A stretch of DNA of 5,415 nucleotides from JAVBQU01 sp031548675 (GTDB lineage: Bacteria; Bacteroidota; Bacteroidia; Bacteroidales; P3): assembly GCA_031548675.1 (NCBI GenBank), contig JAVBQU010000194.1, forward strand, positions 1 to 5,415, in the 5' to 3' direction. This document shows positions 1 through 5,415 of this stretch, piece after piece. The notes under the pieces were generated by a model that worked only from the letters and a program-made list of their open reading frames with translations, was not told the origin of the DNA and searched no databases. How positions within the stretch are numbered: position 1 is the stretch's first letter; the number at the start of each line of letters is the position of its first letter. The position numbers and the translations under genes were made by a program.

Positions 1-29
1 GTTTCTTCATATTCATTTTTTTGTTTCAT
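1..29 (-). CDS. Possible 5' end of a downstream gene (cut by window edge)
   Basis: Reading leftwards, an ATG at 29-27 opens a frame MKQKNEYEE that runs off the window edge. A second ATG at 16-14, in another frame, would begin MNMKK, which resembles the start of a Bacteroidota signal peptide. Both follow A-rich DNA, the usual leader type in this phylum. Only nine or four codons are visible, so neither product nor frame can be decided. A gene starting here would lie about 213 bp downstream of the giant gene, on the same strand, across the hairpin and heptamer repeats. The reading could be chance in A-rich sequence. Confidence 0.25.
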
Positions 30-35
30 TTGAAT

Positions 36-203
36 GATAAAAGCTCTTCGAGCGATAAATACTCACTACGTGAGTGATAAAAATTTGCTTCGCTTATGAT
101 AAAATGCTCACTGCGTTCGCGATAAATACATTTTATCTACATTTATCTATTTTTATCCCTTTATCTACTTTTATTTATTTTATCGTCCGCAGGACATTTT
201 ATC
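36..203. repeat. GATAAA/TTTATC-punctuated triloop hairpin array
   Basis: The left half has five GATAAA words, starting at 36, 54, 76, 98 and 121 (steps of 18, 22, 22 and 23). Each gap holds a small palindrome with a 3-nt loop. The gap at 43-53 is GCTC-TTC-GAGC and the one at 61-75 is a perfect 6-bp stem, ACTCAC-TAC-GTGAGT. The other two, 83-97 (loop TTC) and 106-120 (loop TGC), pair at the outer two and inner two positions with two mismatched pairs between. The right half carries the complementary word TTTATC six times (starts 132, 142, 152, 160, 179 and 198) and one more hairpin, GTCC-GCA-GGAC, at 185-195. The array therefore changes orientation around 127-131. It lies between the giant gene and a possible next gene. 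It may be a REP-like repeat cluster or affect mRNA 3' ends. No canonical stem plus U-tract terminator for the minus-strand gene is seen. Confidence 0.7.
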
Positions 204-214
204 TTTTTCATTAT

Positions 215-249
215 TTACTGCTTACTGTTAACTGATCACTGTTTACTGT
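215..249. repeat. Five-copy 7-bp tandem repeat (consensus TTACTGT)
   Basis: Five consecutive heptamers start at 215, 222, 229, 236 and 243 with exact 7-bp period. ACTG is invariant at positions 3-6 of every unit. Position 2 varies (T, T, A, C, T) and position 7 varies (C, T, A, T, T). The last unit overlaps the 3' end of the giant gene: its TTA at 243-245 is the TAA stop codon on the minus strand. The layout resembles the heptanucleotide short tandem repeats described in cyanobacterial genomes, though the sequence differs. A role in slippage or 3'-end processing is possible but not shown. Confidence 0.75.
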
Positions 250-3200
250 TTTTTGTAATTCAAATTAGCTGTACTTCCATTATTTTGATTGGGAAATTTA
301 TATTGCAGTTTCGTACCATAAATTCCTGCCGGAATAGATGTCATACCCCATTGAAGCAGGTAATTGATATAATCGGGGTTGTTGCTTCTGCCTAAAAACT
401 TGTTAGCTAATTGGTTTCCTATATCATAATAGTCGTTTTCGTAGGAAGTGAAGAGTGCGTAAATATAGGGAAACTGTTGTGTTACAGACGACGAAGCATA
501 ATCTTCCGATTCTAACGCTCTCACATAATTGTCTTTTATTATAAAGGCTTTTGCAGGCGGCGTACCATAAATGGATACATCTCTGTTGCTAATAGTGACG
601 CCTTCGGGATACGGAATGTGTTGATATAAATGCGGATACATATACTCTTTGTAACGGCTGTCTTGCAAGTCGGATTCGATGTTTACCAACGGTTTATTCG
701 CCGTATATTCATTCCCGATTAGTTCTACCAAATCGAAGGGTTCGTAGCTGTTCGTATTCAAACGCAAGTCGCATAAACGGTAATTGATGTATCCTACATT
801 GTAGTTAGCAACCCTCATGCTGTTGATTTTAGCGGCAAAGGTTTCGTGTGCCGATGTACGGAAATCGTAACTCAGCAGTACAATACCCACATCGGTACGG
901 CTTACCGACTGGGCTGTGTTTTGGGTAATTTCTACATAATCGTCGGCTTCGCCTATTTTTTGTATATTCTTGGTTTCTGTCGTTACCCCTATCGAACCTT
1001 GCGGCAATTTACTCACAATACTTAATTTATATTCCTTAGCGGTATTCATTTGCGGTAAAGTAAAGGCTAAACGGCGGTCGGAAGAATTATAAGAAAAATC
1101 AGTTTCTATACTATTTCCTCCGGTAGAAGGTTGCAGAGCCAAACGTTGTACCTGCCCTTGAATATTAAATAGATAGCTTTGTCCTTTCTTTAATTGTACA
1201 TAGCCTTGATTGGTTTCTCCTTTGTAAAAATTGCGTTGGGCTACTACCGGATAACAAAATTCTATGTTGTTTAAAGGCACTTCGTTAGGGGCATCGCTGG
1301 TGGTAAATGTAATTGTTTTAGTTTCTTTAACCACTTGCCCGTTGTTGTATATGGTTTGCCATGTGTTGCCTTTCTTTTCTTGAAAGGATACTTCTACTGC
1401 TAATTGGATAGTGGATTTGGGTGGTAGTACTTCGTGGCTGTTAAAGGTTACACGGTCTTTATTATTATTCCATTTCAATTCGCCTTGCAATTTTTGTCCT
1501 TTAGACGAGAGTTCGTATTTTTCTAATACTACTTTAAAATATTTATCGTTTCCGTTTTCATCGGGAAAAACAAAATCGGTTCCTACCGCAAAATTAAATG
1601 CAACTTGTGGTGAATTGAATACATCGGTTTCTGTTCCTTCTTTAGGCATAATGTCGGCAATCATATTTATGCCGCCTACAGGACTGCTTTCGCCTCGTTT
1701 TTCCATTTCGCAATCTTGTCCGAAAGTAACTTCAAATTTAGAGTTTCCTTTTACTAAGCCACCTAAAATATTGTATTGCACTCCTACAGTTCCTTTCATA
1801 AAAGTAGGATTGGGTAGTTTAGCTTGCATCAATGCCGCTGCACCGCCTTGAATAATAGGGAAACGTCCTTTCACAAATTTCAAATCTACCTTTACGCCGA
1901 TTTCCCCTGCAAGGTAAGCGTATGCCTGTCCGGTAGCATACCAGCCATCAATACCGATAGGTTCGCTGCTTCCTTTGCAAAATACATCTTTCTGTTCTGT
2001 CATGGTAATATCAAAACCTAAGCCTGCTTTCAGATTAGCATACAGTATAAGAAATGTAATATCGCCTGTATTCAATGAAAATCCGGTTCCAAAGGCAATA
2101 CCGCGTCCGCCTGCCAACAAGCTGTTATTACGTCTGATGCCTTTTTCGGCATCCATTCCTAAAATGCTTGTTACTTCCTGCGGCGGTGCAGGAGGTTCGG
2201 GAATGCTGGTTCCTGCCATAAAGTAGGAAGTGCTTTTTACGCTTAAACTGCCTATTCCCAGCATTACGCCCATAGGAACCGTGGGGGTTCCGACATGAAT
2301 ATACCATTCGTTGGGGTCGATATGTGCAACGGCTGTTCCCGCATGGTTGTTGGGGTTTACGCCTCTGAGCAATCCGCCTGCCACATTTACATAGGCATCG
2401 AAAGTGGAGTGGAAAGTTTTATTGTTGAAATCGTAACTCATGGCTACATAAGCTGCAATACCGCTCATGGTTTTAGGATCCATGCCGGCAGGAGCGGCGT
2501 TTTCGGCTGCTTTTTGCGGACTTCTTTCGCGTTCGGCTGTGAGTTTTTCCAATTCAGCTACTTTTACTGTGCTCATTTTATCGTTGATTTGCTTGGAATA
2601 GCCTTCTACCGCCGCTAATGCACTGCCGCCAATAGGCAATTGCCCCATCATTTTGGCGGAGCCGAAAAATCCGATGTAACGCAGGCTGTTGTTGCGGTTG
2701 AACGACATTTCAAACTCTGCCATGCAATCGGCTACGCTGCGCGAAGTAATATTGAACAACAATCCTGCACGAACGCCTAAACCCATTGTTTCGTCGGGAA
2801 TGTAGTCGTCTCGGTCGGGCATTCGCCGCATACGGTAATACGCTCCGCCCGAAAATCCGTTGATATTAAAAAACCCGCTTCCGATAGATGGAAATTCGGC
2901 TTTTCCGTAAAAGAACCAATAGCTGAAGTCTTTTTTACCAAAAATGGCTCTTGTCTCTACTTTGACATTCAGACTTTTGAAGTCTGCCATTAGTTGTCCT
3001 TTGAATCCATTGCCGTAAGTTGGGTCGCCGTCCATAATTTCCAAACTGCCGTCTAACTTCATGCCTGCCATATCGCCGCTCAAAGCAATCTTGTCGAAAC
3101 GAAGCCTTTCAAATTTCCAATGCTGCTTGCCTTCTTCGTCTTTGATTTTGGTTTCTATACCCAATCGTGTTTCGGCGCTGAACTGTTTTTCCATCAACGT

Positions 3201-4673
3201 AACTTTCGCGCCTATGTTAAGGGAAAGTATATCCGTTCCGCGAGTGGACAGGGATATTTCGGTAATGCTTGCAGGGAGGTTGCCGATGCTGATTTCGCCG
3301 TTATATCCGAAGTATTCCACTTGCAGGTAGGGCGTATGTGTTTGCAGGTGCAGGTTTTGAAACCGGATTTGATCCATCATGGCAATGGCTTTTTTGCTTG
3401 TATCTTCGGGAGCGCTTCGTAAACCCAGATTCATGTAGCCGTTTAGATTGGCTTCGGGCAGAAATTTATCGTTTTCCAAACGCATTTTCAGGTACGAATT
3501 ATTATCCAGCACCACTTTTGCCTGCCAAAGGTCGAACGTAAGTTTTTCCATAGGGGCGATGGTTAGTTCGTATTTGTTGTCGGCAGTAATAATGGCATTG
3601 TATTTTAAGGGTTCTTTTTCGGCAAGGGGTATCATTACCGCTCCGTTGAATTGGGCTGCGGTAAGGCTGTTGGCTTCGAGGTTTACCGAAAATTCATCTA
3701 CGGAAAATGCCCAGCCCGAAGCTGTTCCGTCTGTTAAGGGTAAAATTCCTTTGGCAAAGAAATTTCCGGTAACACCGTTGTTGTCCACCAGCATATCGCG
3801 AGAGCCAAAGCCGATTCTATCGGTTGAGTTTCGTTTTTGGAATGCTTTGGGCATCAGCACTTCTATTTCTTTGATATAAACGCCTCTCCACATGTTCGGA
3901 TTGGGAAAGTTGACGTATTTTTGAACGTATCCTGCCGGAAAGGTTATGCTTTGCTCGTTTCGGGTGTCGCTGAAATCGAAAGCGGCATTTCTAACAGTAA
4001 ATACGAAGTCTTCCAAACCTTTGATTTGGAATTTGGGTAAATTGATAGCGACTAATAAATCATTGGCATTGCTTACTTGTATTTGAAAATTGGTTTTTAA
4101 AAGCTGGTCAGGGATTTTTTCGCCTTTTTCGTTACAGGGAATAAAGATGTTTTTTGAAAATTCCAAGTCGGCATTCAGGAACAGTTCTTTAAATCCTTTG
4201 CAGTCAATAGTTATATAGGTACTGTTATCGGCTATTTGTCCGTTGGCAATGTTCAATCCGCCTTTCATTGTCATGGTAACGGCTTTGCCGGGCAATGGAA
4301 AACTAAAATCACCTAGCAATGCCAAACGGGCATCGCCAACGATGCCGCCTTCATAACTGAATTTCAATCCGCTGACACCAAAAAGCAAAATTTGTCCTTG
4401 CACCTGACGGATTTGGGCATAAGCCGTCAGTTCGGCATAGTCCTGATGAAACACGGCGGAAGTAATAGCCACGGTATATTCTATATTGCTGATAGTACGT
4501 TTGATTCCGATAGGTAATTCGTTCAAATCATCGGGACCGAGGTTATCGGTGTATTTTTGCATTTCGGCAAAAACAGCTAGTATCTCGGCTTTCTTTTGGT
4601 CGGCATTGGGGGTTTGGGCGTATGTAAGCCCAACGCTGAATATAAGGGTAAAAAGAAGTAGTATCTTTTTCAT
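243..4673 (-). CDS. Giant exported beta-rich protein with one Ig-like domain, unknown function
   Basis: The product is 1476 residues. Residues 1-19 form a type I signal peptide (MKK, hydrophobic core, TYA before Gln20). No lipobox Cys follows, so it is probably soluble in the periplasm or attached to the envelope. Residues 80-600 are dominated by alternating beta-strand pattern. Residues about 590-1000 are rich in Gly and aromatics (for example INGFSGGAYYRM at 604-615). A charged, probably helical linker lies at 700-728 and a Pro-rich hinge (PEPPAPP) at 825-831. Residues about 1010-1127 look like an SbsA-type (Big_5) Ig domain, with the characteristic GELKWNNNKDRVTF and LPPKSTIQLAVEV strands. 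More beta-rich sequence and an aromatic-rich tail (1260-1476) follow. The C-terminus does not resemble a type IX secretion sorting domain. The start is well placed because the signal peptide begins at the first Met. No SD sequence is seen in the leader (AAACAAACAACGAT). I do not recognise the family; a surface or envelope scaffold, or partner of the upstream barrel protein, is inference only. Confidence 0.93.
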   Translation of the reverse strand: MKKILLLFTLIFSVGLTYAQTPNADQKKAEILAVFAEMQKYTDNLGPDDLNELPIGIKRTISNIEYTVAITSAVFHQDYAELTAYAQIRQVQGQILLFGVSGLKFSYEGGIVGDARLALLGDFSFPLPGKAVTMTMKGGLNIANGQIADNSTYITIDCKGFKELFLNADLEFSKNIFIPCNEKGEKIPDQLLKTNFQIQVSNANDLLVAINLPKFQIKGLEDFVFTVRNAAFDFSDTRNEQSITFPAGYVQKYVNFPNPNMWRGVYIKEIEVLMPKAFQKRNSTDRIGFGSRDMLVDNNGVTGNFFAKGILPLTDGTASGWAFSVDEFSVNLEANSLTAAQFNGAVMIPLAEKEPLKYNAIITADNKYELTIAPMEKLTFDLWQAKVVLDNNSYLKMRLENDKFLPEANLNGYMNLGLRSAPEDTSKKAIAMMDQIRFQNLHLQTHTPYLQVEYFGYNGEISIGNLPASITEISLSTRGTDILSLNIGAKVTLMEKQFSAETRLGIETKIKDEEGKQHWKFERLRFDKIALSGDMAGMKLDGSLEIMDGDPTYGNGFKGQLMADFKSLNVKVETRAIFGKKDFSYWFFYGKAEFPSIGSGFFNINGFSGGAYYRMRRMPDRDDYIPDETMGLGVRAGLLFNITSRSVADCMAEFEMSFNRNNSLRYIGFFGSAKMMGQLPIGGSALAAVEGYSKQINDKMSTVKVAELEKLTAERERSPQKAAENAAPAGMDPKTMSGIAAYVAMSYDFNNKTFHSTFDAYVNVAGGLLRGVNPNNHAGTAVAHIDPNEWYIHVGTPTVPMGVMLGIGSLSVKSTSYFMAGTSIPEPPAPPQEVTSILGMDAEKGIRRNNSLLAGGRGIAFGTGFSLNTGDITFLILYANLKAGLGFDITMTEQKDVFCKGSSEPIGIDGWYATGQAYAYLAGEIGVKVDLKFVKGRFPIIQGGAAALMQAKLPNPTFMKGTVGVQYNILGGLVKGNSKFEVTFGQDCEMEKRGESSPVGGINMIADIMPKEGTETDVFNSPQVAFNFAVGTDFVFPDENGNDKYFKVVLEKYELSSKGQKLQGELKWNNNKDRVTFNSHEVLPPKSTIQLAVEVSFQEKKGNTWQTIYNNGQVVKETKTITFTTSDAPNEVPLNNIEFCYPVVAQRNFYKGETNQGYVQLKKGQSYLFNIQGQVQRLALQPSTGGNSIETDFSYNSSDRRLAFTLPQMNTAKEYKLSIVSKLPQGSIGVTTETKNIQKIGEADDYVEITQNTAQSVSRTDVGIVLLSYDFRTSAHETFAAKINSMRVANYNVGYINYRLCDLRLNTNSYEPFDLVELIGNEYTANKPLVNIESDLQDSRYKEYMYPHLYQHIPYPEGVTISNRDVSIYGTPPAKAFIIKDNYVRALESEDYASSSVTQQFPYIYALFTSYENDYYDIGNQLANKFLGRSNNPDYINYLLQWGMTSIPAGIYGTKLQYKFPNQNNGSTANLNYKKQ

Positions 4674-4707
4674 ATCGTTGTTTGTTTTATATCAAATTTC
4701 TTTTCTT

Positions 4708-4748
4708 TCACAGAGTAACACTGAGTTTTGTCACTGAGAACCACAGAG
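4708..4748. repeat. CACAGAG/CACTGAG repeat, 41-bp unit A
   Basis: Two 18-mers separated by 5 nt read tCACAGAG-taa-CACTGAG and tCACTGAG-aac-CACAGAG. Heptamer starts are 4709, 4719, 4732 and 4742. Within each pair the heptamers are exactly 10 nt apart, one helical turn. The order CACAGAG, CACTGAG, CACTGAG, CACAGAG is symmetric. Unit B at 4794-4834 matches it at 35 of 41 positions. It lies 34 bp upstream of the giant gene's start codon and so falls within its leader or promoter region. Confidence 0.8.
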
Positions 4749-4778
4749 TTTTTTTGTTTTTCCCTGTGAATCTCTGTG
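4732..4778. repeat. Imperfect 17-bp inverted repeat between units A and B
   Basis: The second half of unit A (4732-4748) is complementary to 4762-4778, which carries CCCTGTG-aat-CTCTGTG, at 13 of 17 positions. The loop is T-rich and 13 nt long. The heptamers in the right arm again start 10 nt apart (4762, 4772). As RNA from the minus strand, the loop would be A-rich and no U-tract follows, so this is not a canonical terminator. It more likely belongs to the repeat family around the GxxExxY gene. Confidence 0.6.
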
Positions 4779-4793
4779 TAATTTATTTTTATG

Positions 4794-4834
4794 TCACAGA
4801 GGAACACTGAGGTTTTTCACTGAGGGTCACAGAG
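4794..4834. repeat. CACAGAG/CACTGAG repeat, 41-bp unit B
   Basis: This second copy of the unit at 4708-4748 has heptamers starting at 4795, 4805, 4818 and 4828. The 10-13-10 spacing is the same as in unit A. It ends 4 bp beyond the stop codon of the GxxExxY gene. Its heptamer cores match the inverted repeat on the other side of that gene (5225-5262) at 26 of 28 positions, so the two form a pair of inverted flanks around the gene. Confidence 0.8.
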
Positions 4835-4838
4835 GTTT

Positions 4839-5210
4839 TTATAACCGATATCGTTTTATTCCGTTTTTTAATAATGTCACATTAAAGTTTATCAATAGCC
4901 CTATTTCTTTATGGGCAAATTTCAGATAAGTAAGGATTTGTGCTTCATGAATTGGAATAAGCATATCAACAGCTTTCAATTCTATAATTACTTTCTTCTC
5001 TACCAAAATATCGATCCTATATCCACAATCCAATTTCACATCTTTATAAACTACAGGCACAGGCACTTGTCTTTCGATACTTAATCCTGCTTGTTTCAAT
5101 TCAAAAGCCAAACATTCCTCATAAGCAGATTCTAATAGTCCTGCTCCAAGATTTTTATGTACTTCTATGGCAGAGCCGATTATTTTTTCTGTTATTTGAT
5201 TGATATCCAT
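4839..5210 (-). CDS. GxxExxY protein, PD-(D/E)xK nuclease-like
   Basis: The product is 123 residues, close to the usual length of the GxxExxY family (TIGR04256). The signature is GLLESAY at residues 24-30. A PD-(D/E)xK-like core follows: Asp67 in YRIDILV, then Glu77 and Lys79 in IIELKAVD, and Gln91 in HEAQILTYLK, which fits the conserved Gln after the core in related nucleases. The C-terminus (GLLINFN...GIKRYRL) is typical. The family is predicted to cut or bind nucleic acid, but no defined cellular role is known to me. The start is taken at ATG 5210 (MDINQITEKI). A longer reading from a GTG at 5291 adds 27 residues (TELHGGNTETHREKK...) that are just translated CACAGAG repeat, so it is rejected. 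No SD is seen; the leader is an A run. Repeats lie 4 bp after the stop and 14 bp before the start. Confidence 0.92.
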   Translation of the reverse strand: MDINQITEKIIGSAIEVHKNLGAGLLESAYEECLAFELKQAGLSIERQVPVPVVYKDVKLDCGYRIDILVEKKVIIELKAVDMLIPIHEAQILTYLKFAHKEIGLLINFNVTLLKNGIKRYRL

Positions 5211-5224
5211 ATTATTTTTTTTTT

Positions 5225-5262
5225 CTCTGTGAGTCTCTGTGTTTCCTCCGTGCAACTCTGTG
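5225..5262. repeat. Inverted CTCTGTG repeat upstream of the GxxExxY gene
   Basis: Two 17-mers separated by 4 nt read CTCTGTG-agt-CTCTGTG and CTCCGTG-caa-CTCTGTG on the plus strand. Heptamers start at 5225, 5235, 5246 and 5256, keeping the 10-nt spacing within pairs. It is the inverted counterpart of unit B at 4794-4834, with the gene between them. It lies just before the start codon at 5210, where transcription or translation signals of that gene would be expected. Confidence 0.75.
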
Positions 5263-5295
5263 TAATATATTTTCCTTTCATAGAGTGTCACAGAG
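5246..5295. repeat. Imperfect 17-bp inverted repeat at the outer right edge
   Basis: The arm at 5246-5262 is complementary to 5279-5295 (CATAGAG-tgt-CACAGAG) at 13 of 17 positions, across a 16-nt AT-rich loop. This mirrors the hairpin at 4732-4778 in arm length, mismatch number and loop size. Together the two give the block a similar structure at each side. The right edge is 26 bp from the stop codon of the upstream barrel-protein gene, so it could also act near that transcript's 3' end. Confidence 0.6.
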
Positions 5296-5321
5296 ATTTT
5301 TCTTGTTTTCTCTATTTCAAT

Positions 5322-5415
5322 TTAAAACGAAAAAGCATAGCCTGCAGTTAATGTTAAGTCGTTGGTTGATTTTGTGCTTATGCTGTTTCTTATTTGATTC
5401 ATTATGCTGAAATTG
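5322..5415 (-). CDS. C-terminal end of a probable outer-membrane beta-barrel protein (partial)
   Basis: The last 30 codons and a TAA stop are visible; the rest lies beyond the right edge. The tail ends ...TKSTNDLTLTAGYAFSF. It alternates polar and hydrophobic residues and finishes with Phe, as expected for the final strand and BAM recognition signal of outer-membrane barrels. The frame is open throughout the visible part. The gene shares its strand with the GxxExxY gene (111 bp away) and the giant exported protein. Which barrel family it belongs to cannot be told from 30 residues. A chance ending in a non-barrel protein remains possible. Confidence 0.65.
   Translation of the reverse strand, partial: NFSIMNQIRNSISTKSTNDLTLTAGYAFSF

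Larger units (their letters stand above)
4708..5295. mobile_element. Putative repeat-bounded GxxExxY cassette
   Basis: The block holds one gene (4839-5210) between CACAGAG-type repeats in both orientations. There are two units plus an inverted pair on the left, and two inverted pairs plus a degenerate direct pair on the right. No transposase is present, so any movement would need help from outside. Removing the block leaves about 60 bp between the barrel-protein gene and the giant gene. A TTTTCTT word lies just outside both ends (4701-4707 and 5298-5304), but the surrounding DNA is T-rich and the right copy is 2 bp off the repeat edge, so it is weak evidence for a target duplication. In my general knowledge, GxxExxY genes in several phyla are often found next to such repeats. 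Mobility is inference. Confidence 0.35.

Noticed and set aside
185..203. Hairpin GTCC-GCA-GGAC followed by a T-rich stretch, as a plus-strand terminator
   Set aside because: The stem is only 4 bp and no plus-strand gene precedes it. For the minus-strand giant gene the downstream side is A-rich, not U-rich. It fits better as a member of the hairpin array.
36..203. CRISPR array
   Set aside because: The constant word is only 6 bp and the spacers are 10-17 nt palindromes, far from CRISPR repeat and spacer sizes. No cas genes are present.
1411..4040. Many plus-strand open frames of 65-146 codons opposite the giant gene
   Set aside because: They are antisense to a long, clearly protein-like frame with a signal peptide. 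Their translations are rich in Ser, Pro and Cys, with no recognisable domain or leader, as expected of shadows.
4690..4710. GAAATTTG near 4696-4703 as the -7 box of a promoter for the giant gene
   Set aside because: One mismatch to TAnnTTTG in AT-rich DNA and no convincing upstream TTTG at the right distance, so it is not listed as a feature.
4486..4737. Plus-strand frame of 83 codons over the start of the giant gene
   Set aside because: It is hydrophobic only because it is antisense to the signal peptide and repeat region. It runs through repeat unit A and has no plausible start context.
4701..5304. TTTTCTT at 4701-4707 and 5298-5304 as a target-site duplication
   Set aside because: Both flanks are T-rich, the right copy is 2 bp away from the repeat edge, and seven such bases can match by chance. 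It is kept only as a weak hint.
5157..5351. Plus-strand frame of 64 codons across the right-hand repeats
   Set aside because: Its sequence (FFFSVSLCVSS...) is translated repeat and T-rich DNA, and it overlaps two better supported minus-strand genes.

Overview
The window looks like chromosomal DNA of a member of the Bacteroidota. The signs are AT-rich intergenic DNA, A-rich gene leaders with no clear Shine-Dalgarno sequence, a typical MKK... signal peptide on a very large exported beta-rich protein, an aromatic-ended outer-membrane-type C-terminus on a neighbouring gene, and a GxxExxY-family gene set in CACAGAG-type repeats. I cannot place it more finely from sequence alone.

All supported genes lie on the minus strand, so transcription runs from high to low coordinates. 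In that order they are: (1) the last 30 codons of a probable outer-membrane beta-barrel protein (5322-5415, cut by the window edge); (2) a 123-residue GxxExxY protein with a PD-(D/E)xK-like nuclease core (4839-5210), enclosed by CACAGAG/CACTGAG repeats in both orientations; (3) a 1476-residue exported protein of unknown function (243-4673), with one SbsA-like Ig domain near residues 1010-1127; (4) a tentative start of a further gene at the left edge (1-29).

The non-coding DNA is mostly repeats. The GxxExxY gene sits in a repeat-bounded block (4708-5295). Without it, the barrel-protein gene and the giant gene would be only about 60 bp apart, so the block may be a later insertion between two functionally linked envelope genes. 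Downstream of the giant gene are two further repeat systems. One is a perfect 7-bp-period tandem repeat (215-249) that supplies the giant gene's stop codon. The other is an array of small triloop hairpins punctuated by GATAAA, then inverted to TTTATC (36-203).

Working together: the barrel protein and the giant exported protein could be partners at the outer membrane, but this rests only on order, strand and probable spacing. The GxxExxY gene looks like a passenger. No RNA gene, CRISPR array, transposase or classical origin is visible.
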